NCBI RefSeq assembly: GCF_005377625.1
Contig: NZ_CP040098.1
Span: 1,915,501 to 1,979,500 of the forward strand
Direction of reading: 5' to 3'
Length of the DNA: 64,000 bases
Source: Desulfoglaeba alkanexedens ALDC
GTDB taxonomy: Bacteria > Desulfobacterota > Syntrophobacteria > Syntrophobacterales > DSM-9756
Shown here: in pieces, positions 18,674 to 27,644 of the stretch
Layout: every line of letters starts with the position of its first letter
Numbering within the stretch: the stretch's first letter is position 1
Program-made: the position numbers and the translations under genes
The notes under the pieces: model-generated
The model's database searches: none
Told to the model about the DNA's origin: nothing
The model's input: only the letters and a program-made list of their open reading frames with translations

Positions 18674-18883
18674 TCAACGAAAAACGCCAGTATCGAGCAG
18701 TGCTTCCTTCGAATGGAAACGATCGAAGACGGCCCCGGTGGTCATGCGGACACCGCGGGCGATATCGCTCACAGTCATCCTGTGATAACCGTGTCGGGCA
18801 AAAAGCTTTGCGGCGACGGAAAGGATGCGCCGCCGGGTTTTGCGCGCCTGCCGTTCTTTTCTGGATGGACCTTTCTCCCACAT
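18674..18883 (-). pseudogene. Truncated TetR-family regulator (DNA-binding domain only)
   Basis: 69 residues from ATG 18883. It contains a clear TetR helix-turn-helix: RRRILSVAAKLFARHGYHRM, then TVSDIARGVRMTTGAVFDRF and HSKEALLD. It stops right after this, so the whole ligand-binding domain (about 120-140 residues in family members) is missing. The next gene, hbd, starts 24 bases downstream, so the rest was deleted rather than frameshifted. A fragment of this size could still bind DNA weakly but cannot dimerise in the usual way. Confidence 0.7.
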
Positions 18884-19394
18884 GCGCGCTTCATAGCACG
18901 TAGTGGGTACTATGTCCAGTTCCGTCATTTCCTGTGTGCGAAGGTCCACCTCGGTGGGCTCCGGAATCTCGGACTTTTCCGCCGGACCGGCGTGACAATC
19001 CCTTCCCGCGAGGGTTCGGTGGTTCGCCGGCTTGTAGGGAGAAAAGTAACTGCGTCGTCGTGCGGCGGGGTGGGTAGGAGCTGAAGATGCACATGCAGCC
19101 CGTAGGATAATGACAAACACGATTCGGCCGTATGCAGCGAATCCACGGATTTTTATATGAAAATAGAAAATTCACCAATAATGTCGATTGGTTATTGTGC
19201 CACGTTTTTGGGCTCTACCCCACTGCCCCCTATCCCGAATTTTCATGCTTCGTTGTGACCCCACGGGGTCATGGGGATGATTGAGAAGATAGAGCGGGTG
19301 TCCCAGTCATTCTGAACCGCGCCCACGGCCGGATAGCCCTAAGCAGTAGCATGCGCGGGTTCCAAAACGCCCCAGCACCCCCTGATCGGTTCAC
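18884..19394. other. Spacer without a recognisable gene
   Basis: 511 bases. Upstream in frame of the TetR fragment the sequence is open but low in information and not TetR-like. Around 19165-19250 it is locally AT-richer. No tRNA, palindromic repeat of the local families or strong promoter stands out. Confidence 0.5.
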
Positions 19395-20210
19395 CTACGC
19401 GAGCGTTCCAGGCCGGGGCCAGGCCAAAAAGCGCACCCCCAGTTTCTTGAAATCGCGAAACGACATCCCCTGGCGAATCGCTTCGAACACCGGCCCCGGA
19501 GAAACGACCCGGCAGCCGGCCAGAATGTCCGCCCCGTGGGAAAAAAGCACTGGTGAGAGCGGCGTGGTGGGACCGATGACGATTGTGAAGGCCTGGGGGG
19601 CTTTTTCCAGATAGGCGGCCATGGCGCGGGTAATGAGGGTGGTGCCGGTGAGGCCGAGGACACGGCAGCGGCTCAGGATCTCGTCCCACAGGGCCGGGGA
19701 CGTACGGCCGGGGATGTCCCGCAGTTCGAACAGATGCAGGGTTTGCACCTCTTTTCGCAACCAATCGGTGAAGGGAAACTCCCCCACCAGAACCGTTTCT
19801 CCGTGCTTGCCTCTTTCGGCCATGATCGTCGAGGCTTCCAGGTTGGGGAGATCCGGCGGGGGGACGAGGCCGGCGTTCAACGCGGCGGCGCCGAGGCTGA
19901 TGGCAAAGGCACTGGCGGATTTCAGGAGTTCCGCCGCCCGGGCCAGGGGCGTGCCGGGGAGTTCATCCAGCAGGCGCCACTCTTCGGCCGTGACCGCGGC
20001 GCCCAGGGTGGAGGCCAGCCCCACGCATTCGATCCCGTTGTCTTCAGCCCGGATGCCGATGAAGTGGGAACCCACCGCTACCTCGGAGATCACGGCTTCG
20101 GGGTGTTGGATGCTTTCGATCAGCTCACTGATCAATTTCAACTCCCGGCTTGGGGCGGGTCTCTGTGAGGGCAGGAAGTTCTGGTCTTGGTGCGTACAAT
20201 TGGTCTTCAT
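19395..20210 (-). CDS. DUF364/DUF4213 protein (putative heavy-metal chelation domain)
   Basis: 271 residues. The N-terminal part (VGSHFIGIRAEDNGIECVGLASTL) matches the DUF4213 pattern. The C-terminal half has DUF364 features: VLVGEFPFTDWLR, LGLTGTTLITRAMAAYL, and the end VSPGPVFEAIRQGMSFRDF. This family occurs with metal uptake and may bind metal chelates in the cytoplasm. It is last in the FecBCD-type cluster, separated from the ATPase gene by repeat DNA. The biochemical role is unproven. Confidence 0.75.
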   Translation of the reverse strand: MKTNCTHQDQNFLPSQRPAPSRELKLISELIESIQHPEAVISEVAVGSHFIGIRAEDNGIECVGLASTLGAAVTAEEWRLLDELPGTPLARAAELLKSASAFAISLGAAALNAGLVPPPDLPNLEASTIMAERGKHGETVLVGEFPFTDWLRKEVQTLHLFELRDIPGRTSPALWDEILSRCRVLGLTGTTLITRAMAAYLEKAPQAFTIVIGPTTPLSPVLFSHGADILAGCRVVSPGPVFEAIRQGMSFRDFKKLGVRFLAWPRPGTLA

Positions 20211-20292
20211 GATTGATCCTCTTTTGAAGTAACTAAAGTGACAAGTGACTAAAAGTGACTAAAGTACAGGTCAACAAAATAAAATGTTCATT

Positions 20293-20460
20293 CTTGTTCC
20301 CAAGCTCCAGCTTGGGAACACAACTGTGTAGAAGCTCCAGCTTCGATTCCCATGAGGCCGTTTCCAAACCAGAGCTTGGGAACGAGAGGAAGCGCTCATC
20401 CCTTTAGCTGGGCTACCGAGTCTGGAGCAAAGATCATGGCTTATACTCACTCACTGAAGA
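20293..20460 (-). repeat. Dispersed repeat with three-hairpin core, inverted relative to 17570-17736
   Basis: Core at 20293-20383 on the minus strand, including CCCAAGCTCCAGCTTGGG at 20299-20316. The outer flank near 20420-20445 matches, inverted, the flank at 17570-17605. The two copies thus bracket hbd, the TetR fragment and the DUF364 gene. The spacer 20211-20534 contains nothing else that I can support. Confidence 0.75.
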
Positions 20461-20534
20461 CCGCAAACCTTGAACCTTGACCCCGCACCCTGCAACAGGC
20501 CGCAGGTGCTTTGTTTTGCCGAGGGGCATGGGGC

Positions 20535-21362
20535 TCAGGTCCAGCGCAAGCCCGGCGCCGTCTCGGGCTTTCCGTCATCCATGCCTTGGCCGGGGGTGCA
20601 GGGAGCGAAGAGCGGCGTGCCGCCCTTCACGTCCACCCGGCGGGTGGGCGTTTGGTACAGGCGGCCGACCATCCGGGCCGTCATCACGGTCTCTGTTGGG
20701 CCGCTGGCCAGCACCCGCCCCTGCGAGAGCATGGTCACCGTGTCGGCATACCGGGCCGTCAGATTCGGATCGTGCATCGATGCCACCACCCGGGTCCCCT
20801 TTTCCTGGCACAACCGCTTGATTTTTTCCAGCAGGCGGTACTGGTTGTTGAAGTCCAGGTGGTTGGTGGGCTCATCGAGGAGCAGGGTGTTCTGTGCCTG
20901 GAGAATCGCCCGGGCCAGCAGGGCGATGCGCCGCTCTCCCCCCGAGATGCGGTTGAAATTGCGCTCGGCCAGGGCTTCGGCTTCCAGTTCGGCCAGCACC
21001 TGGTGGGCGGCCAGGTAGTCTTCCGGCCCGGGCCGCTGAGCAAAGCGAAAGGTGGCGGTGCGCCCCATCACTACCACGTCCAGAACCCGGAACGGAAAGA
21101 TGTCGGCGTGCTCTTGAGGCACCAGGCTCACCCGTTGGGCGATCTCCGCCCGGGGCGCCGCGGCCAGATCCAGCCCGTCGATGGTCACGGTTCCTTGCTG
21201 GGGGCGCAGCAATCCGGCCAGGCAGTAAATCAAGGTGGTTTTCCCCGACCCGTTGCGGCCCAGCAGCACGCGGAACTCGCCGGCCTGGACCTCGAGATCC
21301 ACCGCCGAAAGAACGGGGACGCGGTTGTAGGCGAAATGCAGATGGCGGCACACCAGGCTCAC
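20535..21362 (-). CDS. FecE/FepC-type ABC ATP-binding protein
   Basis: 275 residues from GTG 21362, overlapping the permease stop. Walker A LLGRNGSGKTT near residue 33, signature ISGGERRIA, Walker B TLLLDEPTNHLD and the switch His in ASMHD. Order and motifs are those of siderophore, haem, cobalamin or metal-chelate importers. It would drive uptake through the FecCD-type permease. The last ~35 residues (VDVKGGTPLF and on) are a tail of the kind seen in haem or molybdate-type ATPases. Confidence 0.87.
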   Translation of the reverse strand: MSLVCRHLHFAYNRVPVLSAVDLEVQAGEFRVLLGRNGSGKTTLIYCLAGLLRPQQGTVTIDGLDLAAAPRAEIAQRVSLVPQEHADIFPFRVLDVVVMGRTATFRFAQRPGPEDYLAAHQVLAELEAEALAERNFNRISGGERRIALLARAILQAQNTLLLDEPTNHLDFNNQYRLLEKIKRLCQEKGTRVVASMHDPNLTARYADTVTMLSQGRVLASGPTETVMTARMVGRLYQTPTRRVDVKGGTPLFAPCTPGQGMDDGKPETAPGLRWT

Positions 21363-22423
21363 GACCAGCCACTCCCCCGGTTGCGGTACAGCAGGTAGGC
21401 AAACAGGGGCGCGCCGATGAAGGCGGTCACCACGCTGATGGGCAGTTCGGCCATGGTGAGGGAGCGGGCCGCCGTGTCGGCCAGAAGGAGGAAGATGCCG
21501 CCGGAGAGCACCGCCACCGGCAGCATCTGCTCATGGTTGGGGCCCACCAGGGTGCGGGCGATGTGCGGCATGACCAGCCCCACCCAGCAGACCTGGCCGC
21601 AGACCGCCACCGACACGGAAACCACCATGGAACTCAAGAAAATGAAGACCAGGCGGTAGAGCATCGGATTGAGGCCGAGGCTCTTGGCCTGGAGGTCGCC
21701 CAGCGACAGGATGTTGAGCTTGTAGCGCATCAGGTGGATCAGGACCAGGCTGCCGACCATGATCGGAGCGGCGATGAGCAGGTCGCCCCACTGCCCCCGG
21801 CTCATGCTGCCCATCATCCAGAACACGATGGCCGGCAGTTCGTTGTACGGGTCCGAGAGGTATTTGAGCAGGGTGATGGACGAGTTGAAAACCGACAGCA
21901 CCACCAGCCCGGCCAGCACCAGCACCAGCATGGGCCGCACGGCCACCAATCGGGCGATGAGCAGGGCCATGCCCACCGCCGCCAAGCCGAAGACAAAGGC
22001 CAGGGACTGAACCACCAGCCAACTGCTGCCGGCGATGAGCAGCCCCAGGGCGGCGCCGAAGGTGGCGCCGGCCGAAACGCCTAAAATCTCCGGAGAAACC
22101 AAAGGGTTGCGAAACAGTCCCTGGTATACGGCGCCCGCCGCCGAGAGGCTCATGCCCACCAGGACGGTGAGTAGGGCCCGGGGGATGCGAACCAGGCCGA
22201 AGACCAGTGCTTTTCCGGTGATTTCTTCGCCGGCGCCGTTTCCCAGCCAGGACTGGACGATGGCGCCCAGCTCGCCCGGGGCGATGGGGACCCAGCCGAT
22301 CCAGAGGGAAAGCCACAGCATGGCCACCAGCCCTATGGCCAGGCCGGCGTTCAGGCGAGCCGCGCGGGCGCAGGGATTCCAAGTGGTGTTTGTCGGGTGG
22401 GATGGTTGCACCAGGGGCTCCAA
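21359..22423 (-). CDS. FecCD-family ABC transporter permease
   Basis: 354 residues, about ten membrane helices. The N-terminal part ends the first helix at LSLWIGWVPI. Family motifs: LVRIPRALLTVLVGMSLSAA, GAVYQGLFRNPLVSPEILGV and the C-terminal GLVMPHIARTLVGPNHEQML coupling region. The TTG at 22423 is the first start; a GTG at 22411 preceded by GGAG is an equally good alternative. It forms the homodimeric channel with the ATPase above. Confidence 0.87.
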   Translation of the reverse strand: MEPLVQPSHPTNTTWNPCARAARLNAGLAIGLVAMLWLSLWIGWVPIAPGELGAIVQSWLGNGAGEEITGKALVFGLVRIPRALLTVLVGMSLSAAGAVYQGLFRNPLVSPEILGVSAGATFGAALGLLIAGSSWLVVQSLAFVFGLAAVGMALLIARLVAVRPMLVLVLAGLVVLSVFNSSITLLKYLSDPYNELPAIVFWMMGSMSRGQWGDLLIAAPIMVGSLVLIHLMRYKLNILSLGDLQAKSLGLNPMLYRLVFIFLSSMVVSVSVAVCGQVCWVGLVMPHIARTLVGPNHEQMLPVAVLSGGIFLLLADTAARSLTMAELPISVVTAFIGAPLFAYLLYRNRGSGWS

Positions 22424-22435
22424 TGGTTCAGGCCG

Positions 22436-23452
22436 TCATTGCGGCAGCCGTCCGCCCAGTTCGGTAAAGGACTTACCGAACAGGGCCAGGTGGAAGCGGT
22501 CGATTTCGGCCGCCAGGTCAACATCGGCGAATTGCTCCGGATAACACGTTCGCGCCAACCACAGAACTCCTAGGGCCGAAAGGGGCGAAGGGAAATCCCA
22601 GGGGGCAATGTTGGACGGAAACCGGTAAATGCGGCCCGCGGCCACGGCCGACACGCGGGCGAATTGGGGCTCCTCCAGTTTTTCGAGGCCGCGCTGGGCG
22701 CCGTGGCCCGAAACCAGGACCAGGTCCGGGTTCCAGGCGATGAACTGTTCGGGGGAGATTTCCCGGAAGTAGCCGCTGAGGGCGTGCCCGGCATTGATGC
22801 CGCCGGCCATGGTGACCATCTCGTCCTGCAGCAGATCTCCGGAGGCGGTGAAAAAGAGACCCTGGGGCGCGGCGTAGTAGACGATCTTGCGGCGGTCCGG
22901 CGCGATGGAGGCCACCCGCTGTTCGACCAATTCCAGAACGCGGCGGCAGGCGGCGATGGGCTGTTCCGCTTTTTCCGGGACCCCGGCGGCCTCGGCGATG
23001 AGGCGCAAGGTGGCGTAGAGGGAATCGATTTTCTCCGGCAGAATCACGATGGCCGCCACGCCGTGGTCCACCAGGCGGTCGGCGATGGCGACCCCGTCCT
23101 TCTGGGCGAAGAGAATGACCAGGTCGGGCTTGACGGCCAGGATGGCCTCAAAGTTCAGGCCGGTGGACTTTTGACCCACCGCGGGCAGATCCGCCAGGGC
23201 CGGTGCCACGCCCAAAAAGAGGGGATCCCGGCGGGAGCTGGTGTCGATGCCCACCAGGCGCCCCTGGAGCCCCAGGGCCGTCACGCACAGCGAGGCCGGC
23301 TTGAAGGTCGTCACGATGCGCCGGGCCTCGAGCGGCACGCGGACGCCGCGGCCGACCATGTCGGTGAGAATTCGGTCCTCGGCGCCGGCACCGGCGGCCA
23401 GGATCATGCTGAGAGATAACAAAACAGATACTATTGTGATCTGGCGCTTCAT
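22436..23452 (-). CDS. FecB/BtuF-type periplasmic substrate-binding protein
   Basis: 338 residues from ATG 23452, with AAAGAGGAA just upstream and an immediate signal peptide (MKRQITIVSVLLSLSMIL, cut near AGA). Class III binding-protein pattern: RIVTTFKPASLCVTALGL, VGQKSTGLNFEAILAVKPDL, a long backbone helix, then AWNPDLVLVSGHGAQ and FPSNIAPWDFPSPLS. It presents a metal chelate, corrinoid or similar ligand to the permease. The upstream resB-like frame runs into it without a stop (see that entry), but the signal and ribosome site argue for independent translation. Confidence 0.85.
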   Translation of the reverse strand: MKRQITIVSVLLSLSMILAAGAGAEDRILTDMVGRGVRVPLEARRIVTTFKPASLCVTALGLQGRLVGIDTSSRRDPLFLGVAPALADLPAVGQKSTGLNFEAILAVKPDLVILFAQKDGVAIADRLVDHGVAAIVILPEKIDSLYATLRLIAEAAGVPEKAEQPIAACRRVLELVEQRVASIAPDRRKIVYYAAPQGLFFTASGDLLQDEMVTMAGGINAGHALSGYFREISPEQFIAWNPDLVLVSGHGAQRGLEKLEEPQFARVSAVAAGRIYRFPSNIAPWDFPSPLSALGVLWLARTCYPEQFADVDLAAEIDRFHLALFGKSFTELGGRLPQ

Positions 23453-24376
23453 TTCGGTTCCTCTTTCTTTTTGTCCCAGGTACGGATGGGGAAAACGTAG
23501 CGGTTGAGCAGGTCCATCTCCGCGTGCAGGTTGCTTCTGATTGGCGGGCTTGGACTTGAAAAGAAAATACCCGATCATCAGCGCCATGATCAGGGTCAAG
23601 CCGAGAATGATCACCGCCAGGCCGGGATCTGAAACGATGATCAGCAGCGGTTGACCCGCGCTCGCTTCCTGGGCTTCGGCGGAAGCCGGCCCCGGCCGGC
23701 GGGCCGGTGGAGACCCGGCGGGCATCGGTTTATTGTGCACCTTTTCTCCTTGAGAGGCTTTGTCGATGAGCAAAAAACGTCCATCGATGAAAACCGGCCG
23801 GCCATATTGGAGCCGCCGGGTTTGCCCGCCGGGGCATGCCAGCGTCACGGCGGTCTGACGCAGCCGCCCGCCCAGGGCCGATGATTCGGGATAGAATTCA
23901 TCCCGGATGCCCGCCACCCGGCAGGCGGGAACCTCCGGCGACACGGCGATGGGGCTGTCGGCTGTCAAGGGGACGCGCTGCCATCGGCCCATGGTGAAAG
24001 TCGCCAGGTGGCCGAGCATGATCGTGATGAACAGGAAATGAACCAGCGAAGGCGTCAGCAGATAAAAAAACCGCCCCCGCGCCATGTTTCGGCGCCGGCC
24101 GACGAGCCGCAAAATACGGTTGGCGGCGCAGATGAAGGTGTTGATGCCCAGCAGGGCCATTATGGCGAAGAGCATCGGTATCCACCAGACCAACGCCGGC
24201 CGGGATGCCCACTGGACCGGCAGCCAGTCCTGGATCCGCATGTGGTTCAAAGCCATGAACAGCGAGACATGATCCTCGGCATAAAATGAGCCCGTCAGGA
24301 GTGTAGCCGATGCCGCCATCAGCAGGAGCACCGCCAGGCGGATGTCGCTCAGAGCATTCCAGGTGGTTTTCAGCAC
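23449..24376 (-). pseudogene. ResB/Ccs1-like membrane protein with a probable frameshift
   Basis: GTG start at 24376, right behind the ccsA-like stop and with GGAGG in the end of that gene. The protein has ResB architecture: two N-terminal helices (LAVLLLMAASATLLTGSF and the one after PALVWWIP), a third (TPSLVHFLFITIMLGHLA), a periplasmic domain, and a last helix (LAVIILGLTLIMALMIGYF). After that helix the frame continues into the binding protein with no stop. In the next frame a plausible tail follows (HAEMDLLNRYVFPIRTWDKK) and ends in a TGA that overlaps the next ATG. I infer a one-base insertion or two-base loss near 23531-23570. It may be a real mutation or a sequencing error. Confidence 0.65.
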
Positions 24377-24378
24377 TG

Positions 24379-25125
24379 TCAGCCTCCCACCCGCAGATGG
24401 CGCACTTCGTGAGGGTAGTTGCCGTAGCTGATATACAGCACCAGCAACCCCCCGGCGACGGCGAGAAGTGCGCTTTTGGGTTTCCACTTCGGGACGAATT
24501 GAAGGTGCAAGGTGGCGGCGAAGAAGGTCCAGATGGCCGCGGAACTCAGGTGACGGGAATTCCAACTGAAGGTGTTGCCCCAGCCGATAAAACACCAGAG
24601 CGCGCCGGTCATCTGAGCCACAGTGTAGAGGCTGAACCCCCAGACCAGCCAGGTATAATAGGCGTGTGGGTGGCCTTTGCCCGCCAGGCTCAGGACCGCC
24701 ATCCAGGCGGCGGCGTAAAACAGCGCATGGGCCATGGACTCGGAAAGGAAAAACAGGGCGGCCCAGACGGATTCGCGCTTGGGACTCGGTGGAATTATCC
24801 CCTTGCTGTAAAAAAGACAGAAGAGGGAAAAGGCGGTCACCAGGCCCAGCAAACCGCCCATGGGGGCCTTGGGGAAAGCAAATGAGCGCACCATGGCGAT
24901 CAAGGCCAGACACCAGGGAAGCAAAAACGGGCCTTCCACGATGGGATGCACCACAAAGACGCCTCCGAGCCACCCGCGGCCGATGAGGTAAAGGCTTTGC
25001 AGGATGAACCCGATGGCCAGCGCCCCGGCAGCAGGGCGGCGCCGGTGAAACACCGCCAATCCCCAAGCAATGCCATAGAGCCCTATGGCGGCATACAACC
25101 AGGCGTGAACTCCGGTGGTTAACAT
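24379..25125 (-). CDS. CcsA/ResC-like cytochrome c biogenesis membrane protein
   Basis: 248 residues, about seven to eight helices. It contains a variant of the haem-handling WWD signature: WGNTFSWNSRHLSSAAIW near residue 185, in which WD is replaced by WN. Together with the ResB-like protein it would form a system II cytochrome c synthase-like pair that carries haem to the outside. Start ATG 25125 chosen; the upstream codons overlap an older fragment. It is unusual to find such a pair inside a TonB/FecBCD uptake operon. Confidence 0.75.
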   Translation of the reverse strand: MLTTGVHAWLYAAIGLYGIAWGLAVFHRRRPAAGALAIGFILQSLYLIGRGWLGGVFVVHPIVEGPFLLPWCLALIAMVRSFAFPKAPMGGLLGLVTAFSLFCLFYSKGIIPPSPKRESVWAALFFLSESMAHALFYAAAWMAVLSLAGKGHPHAYYTWLVWGFSLYTVAQMTGALWCFIGWGNTFSWNSRHLSSAAIWTFFAATLHLQFVPKWKPKSALLAVAGGLLVLYISYGNYPHEVRHLRVGG

Positions 25126-25127
25126 CG

Positions 25128-25601
25128 TCAACTCTCGATTTCGGCTTGGTGGATCCAGATCACATGGGCCAGGCCCCACATGGCACGATCCGAAAAATAG
25201 TCCGCGGTGGGCGCCAGCATATATCCTTCGGCCGGCGGCCGGCCGTCGATGCAGTCTACGATCCTCATGGTCTTGCCGTCAGGGGTGGCAAAGAGGAAGA
25301 AATCATCCGGTCCGGCCTCCGGGAAGTTGGTGTTCAAGAAAGCGCGCAGTTCGAATCCTTCGGCCCGGACGATGTCGTCGAACCCGTGGCCGTGACCGAT
25401 ACGGATCCAGCGGGGCGCCACGGCGCGGGCGACGGTTTCGAACCGCGCGGCAAAACGGCTTCGGTGGTCACTTCGGAATGACACGGAACAAACGTTCGGA
25501 ATCGCACGCAAAAAATCTTGGGAATGACACGGCAAGGCATCGTTATCCCGCCAAGTCTGAGCCCGGAATGGCAACAGACCATCCAATTCCTGTACCCCCA
25601 T
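25128..25601 (-). pseudogene. Fragment of an unrecognised exported/redox protein
   Basis: The last ~100 residues look genuinely coding (RIGHGHGFDDIVRAEGFEL, DDFFLFATPDGKTMRIVDCI, YFSDRAMWGLAHVIWIHQ). The first ~55 residues are read from repeat-like DNA containing copies of a short CATTCC-type sequence. I therefore see a 5' truncated gene. The C-terminal part faintly resembles the oxidoreductase molybdopterin-binding (sulfite-oxidase-like) fold, but I am not sure. It lies directly upstream of ccsA and was probably part of the same operon. Confidence 0.5.
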
Positions 25602-25675
25602 GGCAATGTTCTGCCTCCCGCATCGGGAGACAGCGCATCAAGCGGGCGCCGTTTGCGTTAACGGATCGGCTTCCT

Positions 25676-27280
25676 CTACATCCTGTAGGTCAATCCCAGC
25701 CACATGCTCATGCCGGGGGCCGGATAGCCGCTCACCGGTTCGTAGTCTTCGTCGAACAGGTTGTCGACGGCCAGAAAGGCCTCCATGTGATCGGAGACGA
25801 ACGGCTGGGTGACCTTGATGTTGCACAGGTTGTAGCTTTCGTTTTCCACCACGTCGAGGTCGGGTTCCTCGGGGGTCGGCAGTTGCCGGTAGGATTCACC
25901 CATGTAGAGTAGGGTCAGGTTCAGCTTGGTGCCGAGGGTCGGCACGATGTACTGGACGCCGAGATTGAAAGTGTATTCCGGAACCCCGAGTACTTCGCCG
26001 GTAACCCGGCCCGGGCTCTTGTTCTCGGCGTCGTTGTACGAGTAGCCCAGCTTGAAGCTCAGGTCCTTCATCGGCGTGACCACCGCGTTGACCTCCACGC
26101 CCTTGAGCTCTATTTCACCATAGTTGATGTATTGGGCGTAGGGGTTCAATTCCGGCGGGACGTCGCGGGCAATGAAATCCGATATCTCGTGGAAAAACGG
26201 CGCCACTTCCACGTTGAGTAGATCATTGTAGCGCCAAGCGACCCCAGCGGTGTAATTGACGGCGGTTTCTGCCTCGAGGTCCAGGTTGGGGACATCCCCG
26301 GCGTAGATCTGGTTCAGGGTGGGGAAACGGGTTTTCTTGGCCACCGAGGCAAACAGCTTGGTGCTGTCGCAGGCCTGGTAGGTCACGCCGACCATGGGGT
26401 TGAACTCGTCGCTGGTGTCCGGAGTTCCCGAATCGACGATGTTTCCGTCGTTTTCGATGTCTTCTTCCGCCTTGCTGACGTCATACCGGTCATAGCTGAC
26501 ACCGATGACGACGGAGAGCTTGTTATCGAGGAGCCTCATTTCGTTTTCGAAACCTGCTGATCCGGTATAGGAGATGCTTTCGGCAAACGGCAGGCTTTCA
26601 AGATCTCGCTGCTCGTGGGCATCGCGCTTGTAGTGCAGCGAAAACCGCAACGCGTCCCAGTCCACCGGACGGTATTCGCCCAGCAACATGCCGCCCAAGA
26701 TATCGTCTTTGTACGTGCTGACGGCCACTACTTCCGAGTAGGTCTGATCCGAGTAGGAGGTGTAGTCGTCTTCGTGATCGTGGTAGTAGAGCTTCGCCTG
26801 CAAGTCGAACTTTTCCGAAAAGGCATGCATGGCGCTCAGATCCACGCCCCAGTCGTCGTAGGCGGTGATCCGGTCGAACTGGGTAAAGTCGGAAAATACG
26901 TTGACCCGGTCCAGGTTGGGCGCATCCCCCTTCTCACTGCTGATGTAGTGGAAATTGACATAGATTTCGCTTTTATCCGATGGTTCGAAACCTACCTTGC
27001 CCCAGAAATTGTCGGTCTGGTAATCCGAGTTTTCCCGCTCGCCGCCGTCCTCGATGATACGGGTATCCAGGACCTTCCGGCCGGCGGTGACCCGCCCTTC
27101 CCTTGGTTCGAAATCATCGGGCAGATCCCAGGAATCCCATTCCCGATGGGAATAGCTGAGCCAGTAGTTGAGATTGCCCACTTTTCTCCCGTGAGACAGG
27201 GACGCCTTGTAGGCGTCATCCAGGCCGTCGAGGCCGTATTCCACCGTTGCCGACAGGTGCGGCGTCTCGGTGGGTTCCTT
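25676..27280 (-). pseudogene. TonB-dependent receptor lacking signal peptide and plug (5' truncated)
   Basis: The frame is open from 27280 (just after an in-frame TGA at 27281-27283) to the stop at 25676, about 530 residues. All of it is beta-barrel: alternating aromatic strands (LNYWLSYSHREWDSWDL, AKLYYHDHEDDYTSYSD), the FASVAKKTRFPTLNQIYAGD receptor motif and a C-terminal strand ending in aromatic/Met (MSMWLGLTYRM). The first residues (ETPHLSATVEYGLDG) correspond to the point just after the plug in BtuB/CirA-like receptors. The signal peptide, TonB box and plug (about 150 residues) are absent, so it should not reach the outer membrane. The best in-frame start is a GTG at 27244. Confidence 0.75.
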
Positions 27281-27283
27281 TCA

Positions 27284-27644
27284 CGCTAGGCGGGCAGCAT
27301 GTAAGCGATGATCGGGCGCGTCAGGTGTTTGGTGGCGGAATGTATGGAAGTCCGCGCTGTGTTAACCAGGGAGACATGTCCGGTAAGGGCTTGTCCAAAA
27401 ACAAGCTCATGCTATTCGGGCTCTGAGGTTCCTGTCAAACTTTCACCCGGCAGGTGTACCCATGAAGAGAATCGCAATTGAACAATCTCCTGAATCCATG
27501 AGGTGTTGTTGTCAGCAGACTTTACACCAGAGAGAACATGTGGCAGATTACTCCCGCGAACATCCGGCTCGCCGCCTGCGGGCGGTTTGGTGTCCGTGCG
27601 GTTCACCAATCGATTTTTTTTTACATGGAAGGAGGAGGAACACC
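27284..27644. other. Spacer upstream of the truncated TonB receptor
   Basis: 361 bases without a gene. I looked for a cobalamin or other riboswitch that would explain TonB regulation and saw none. The missing plug sequence is not here either. The right end carries the GGAGGAGG ribosome site of the CGGC gene and a T9 run near 27614-27622. Confidence 0.5.

Noticed and set aside
22436-25066. A single 876-residue fused membrane/substrate-binding protein
   Set aside because: The frame also runs back through the ccsA-like gene in the wrong phase; ribosome sites and signal peptides support separate genes with a frameshift.
27284-27644. Possible riboswitch controlling the TonB receptor
   Set aside because: I looked for cobalamin-type conserved boxes and paired arms and found none.
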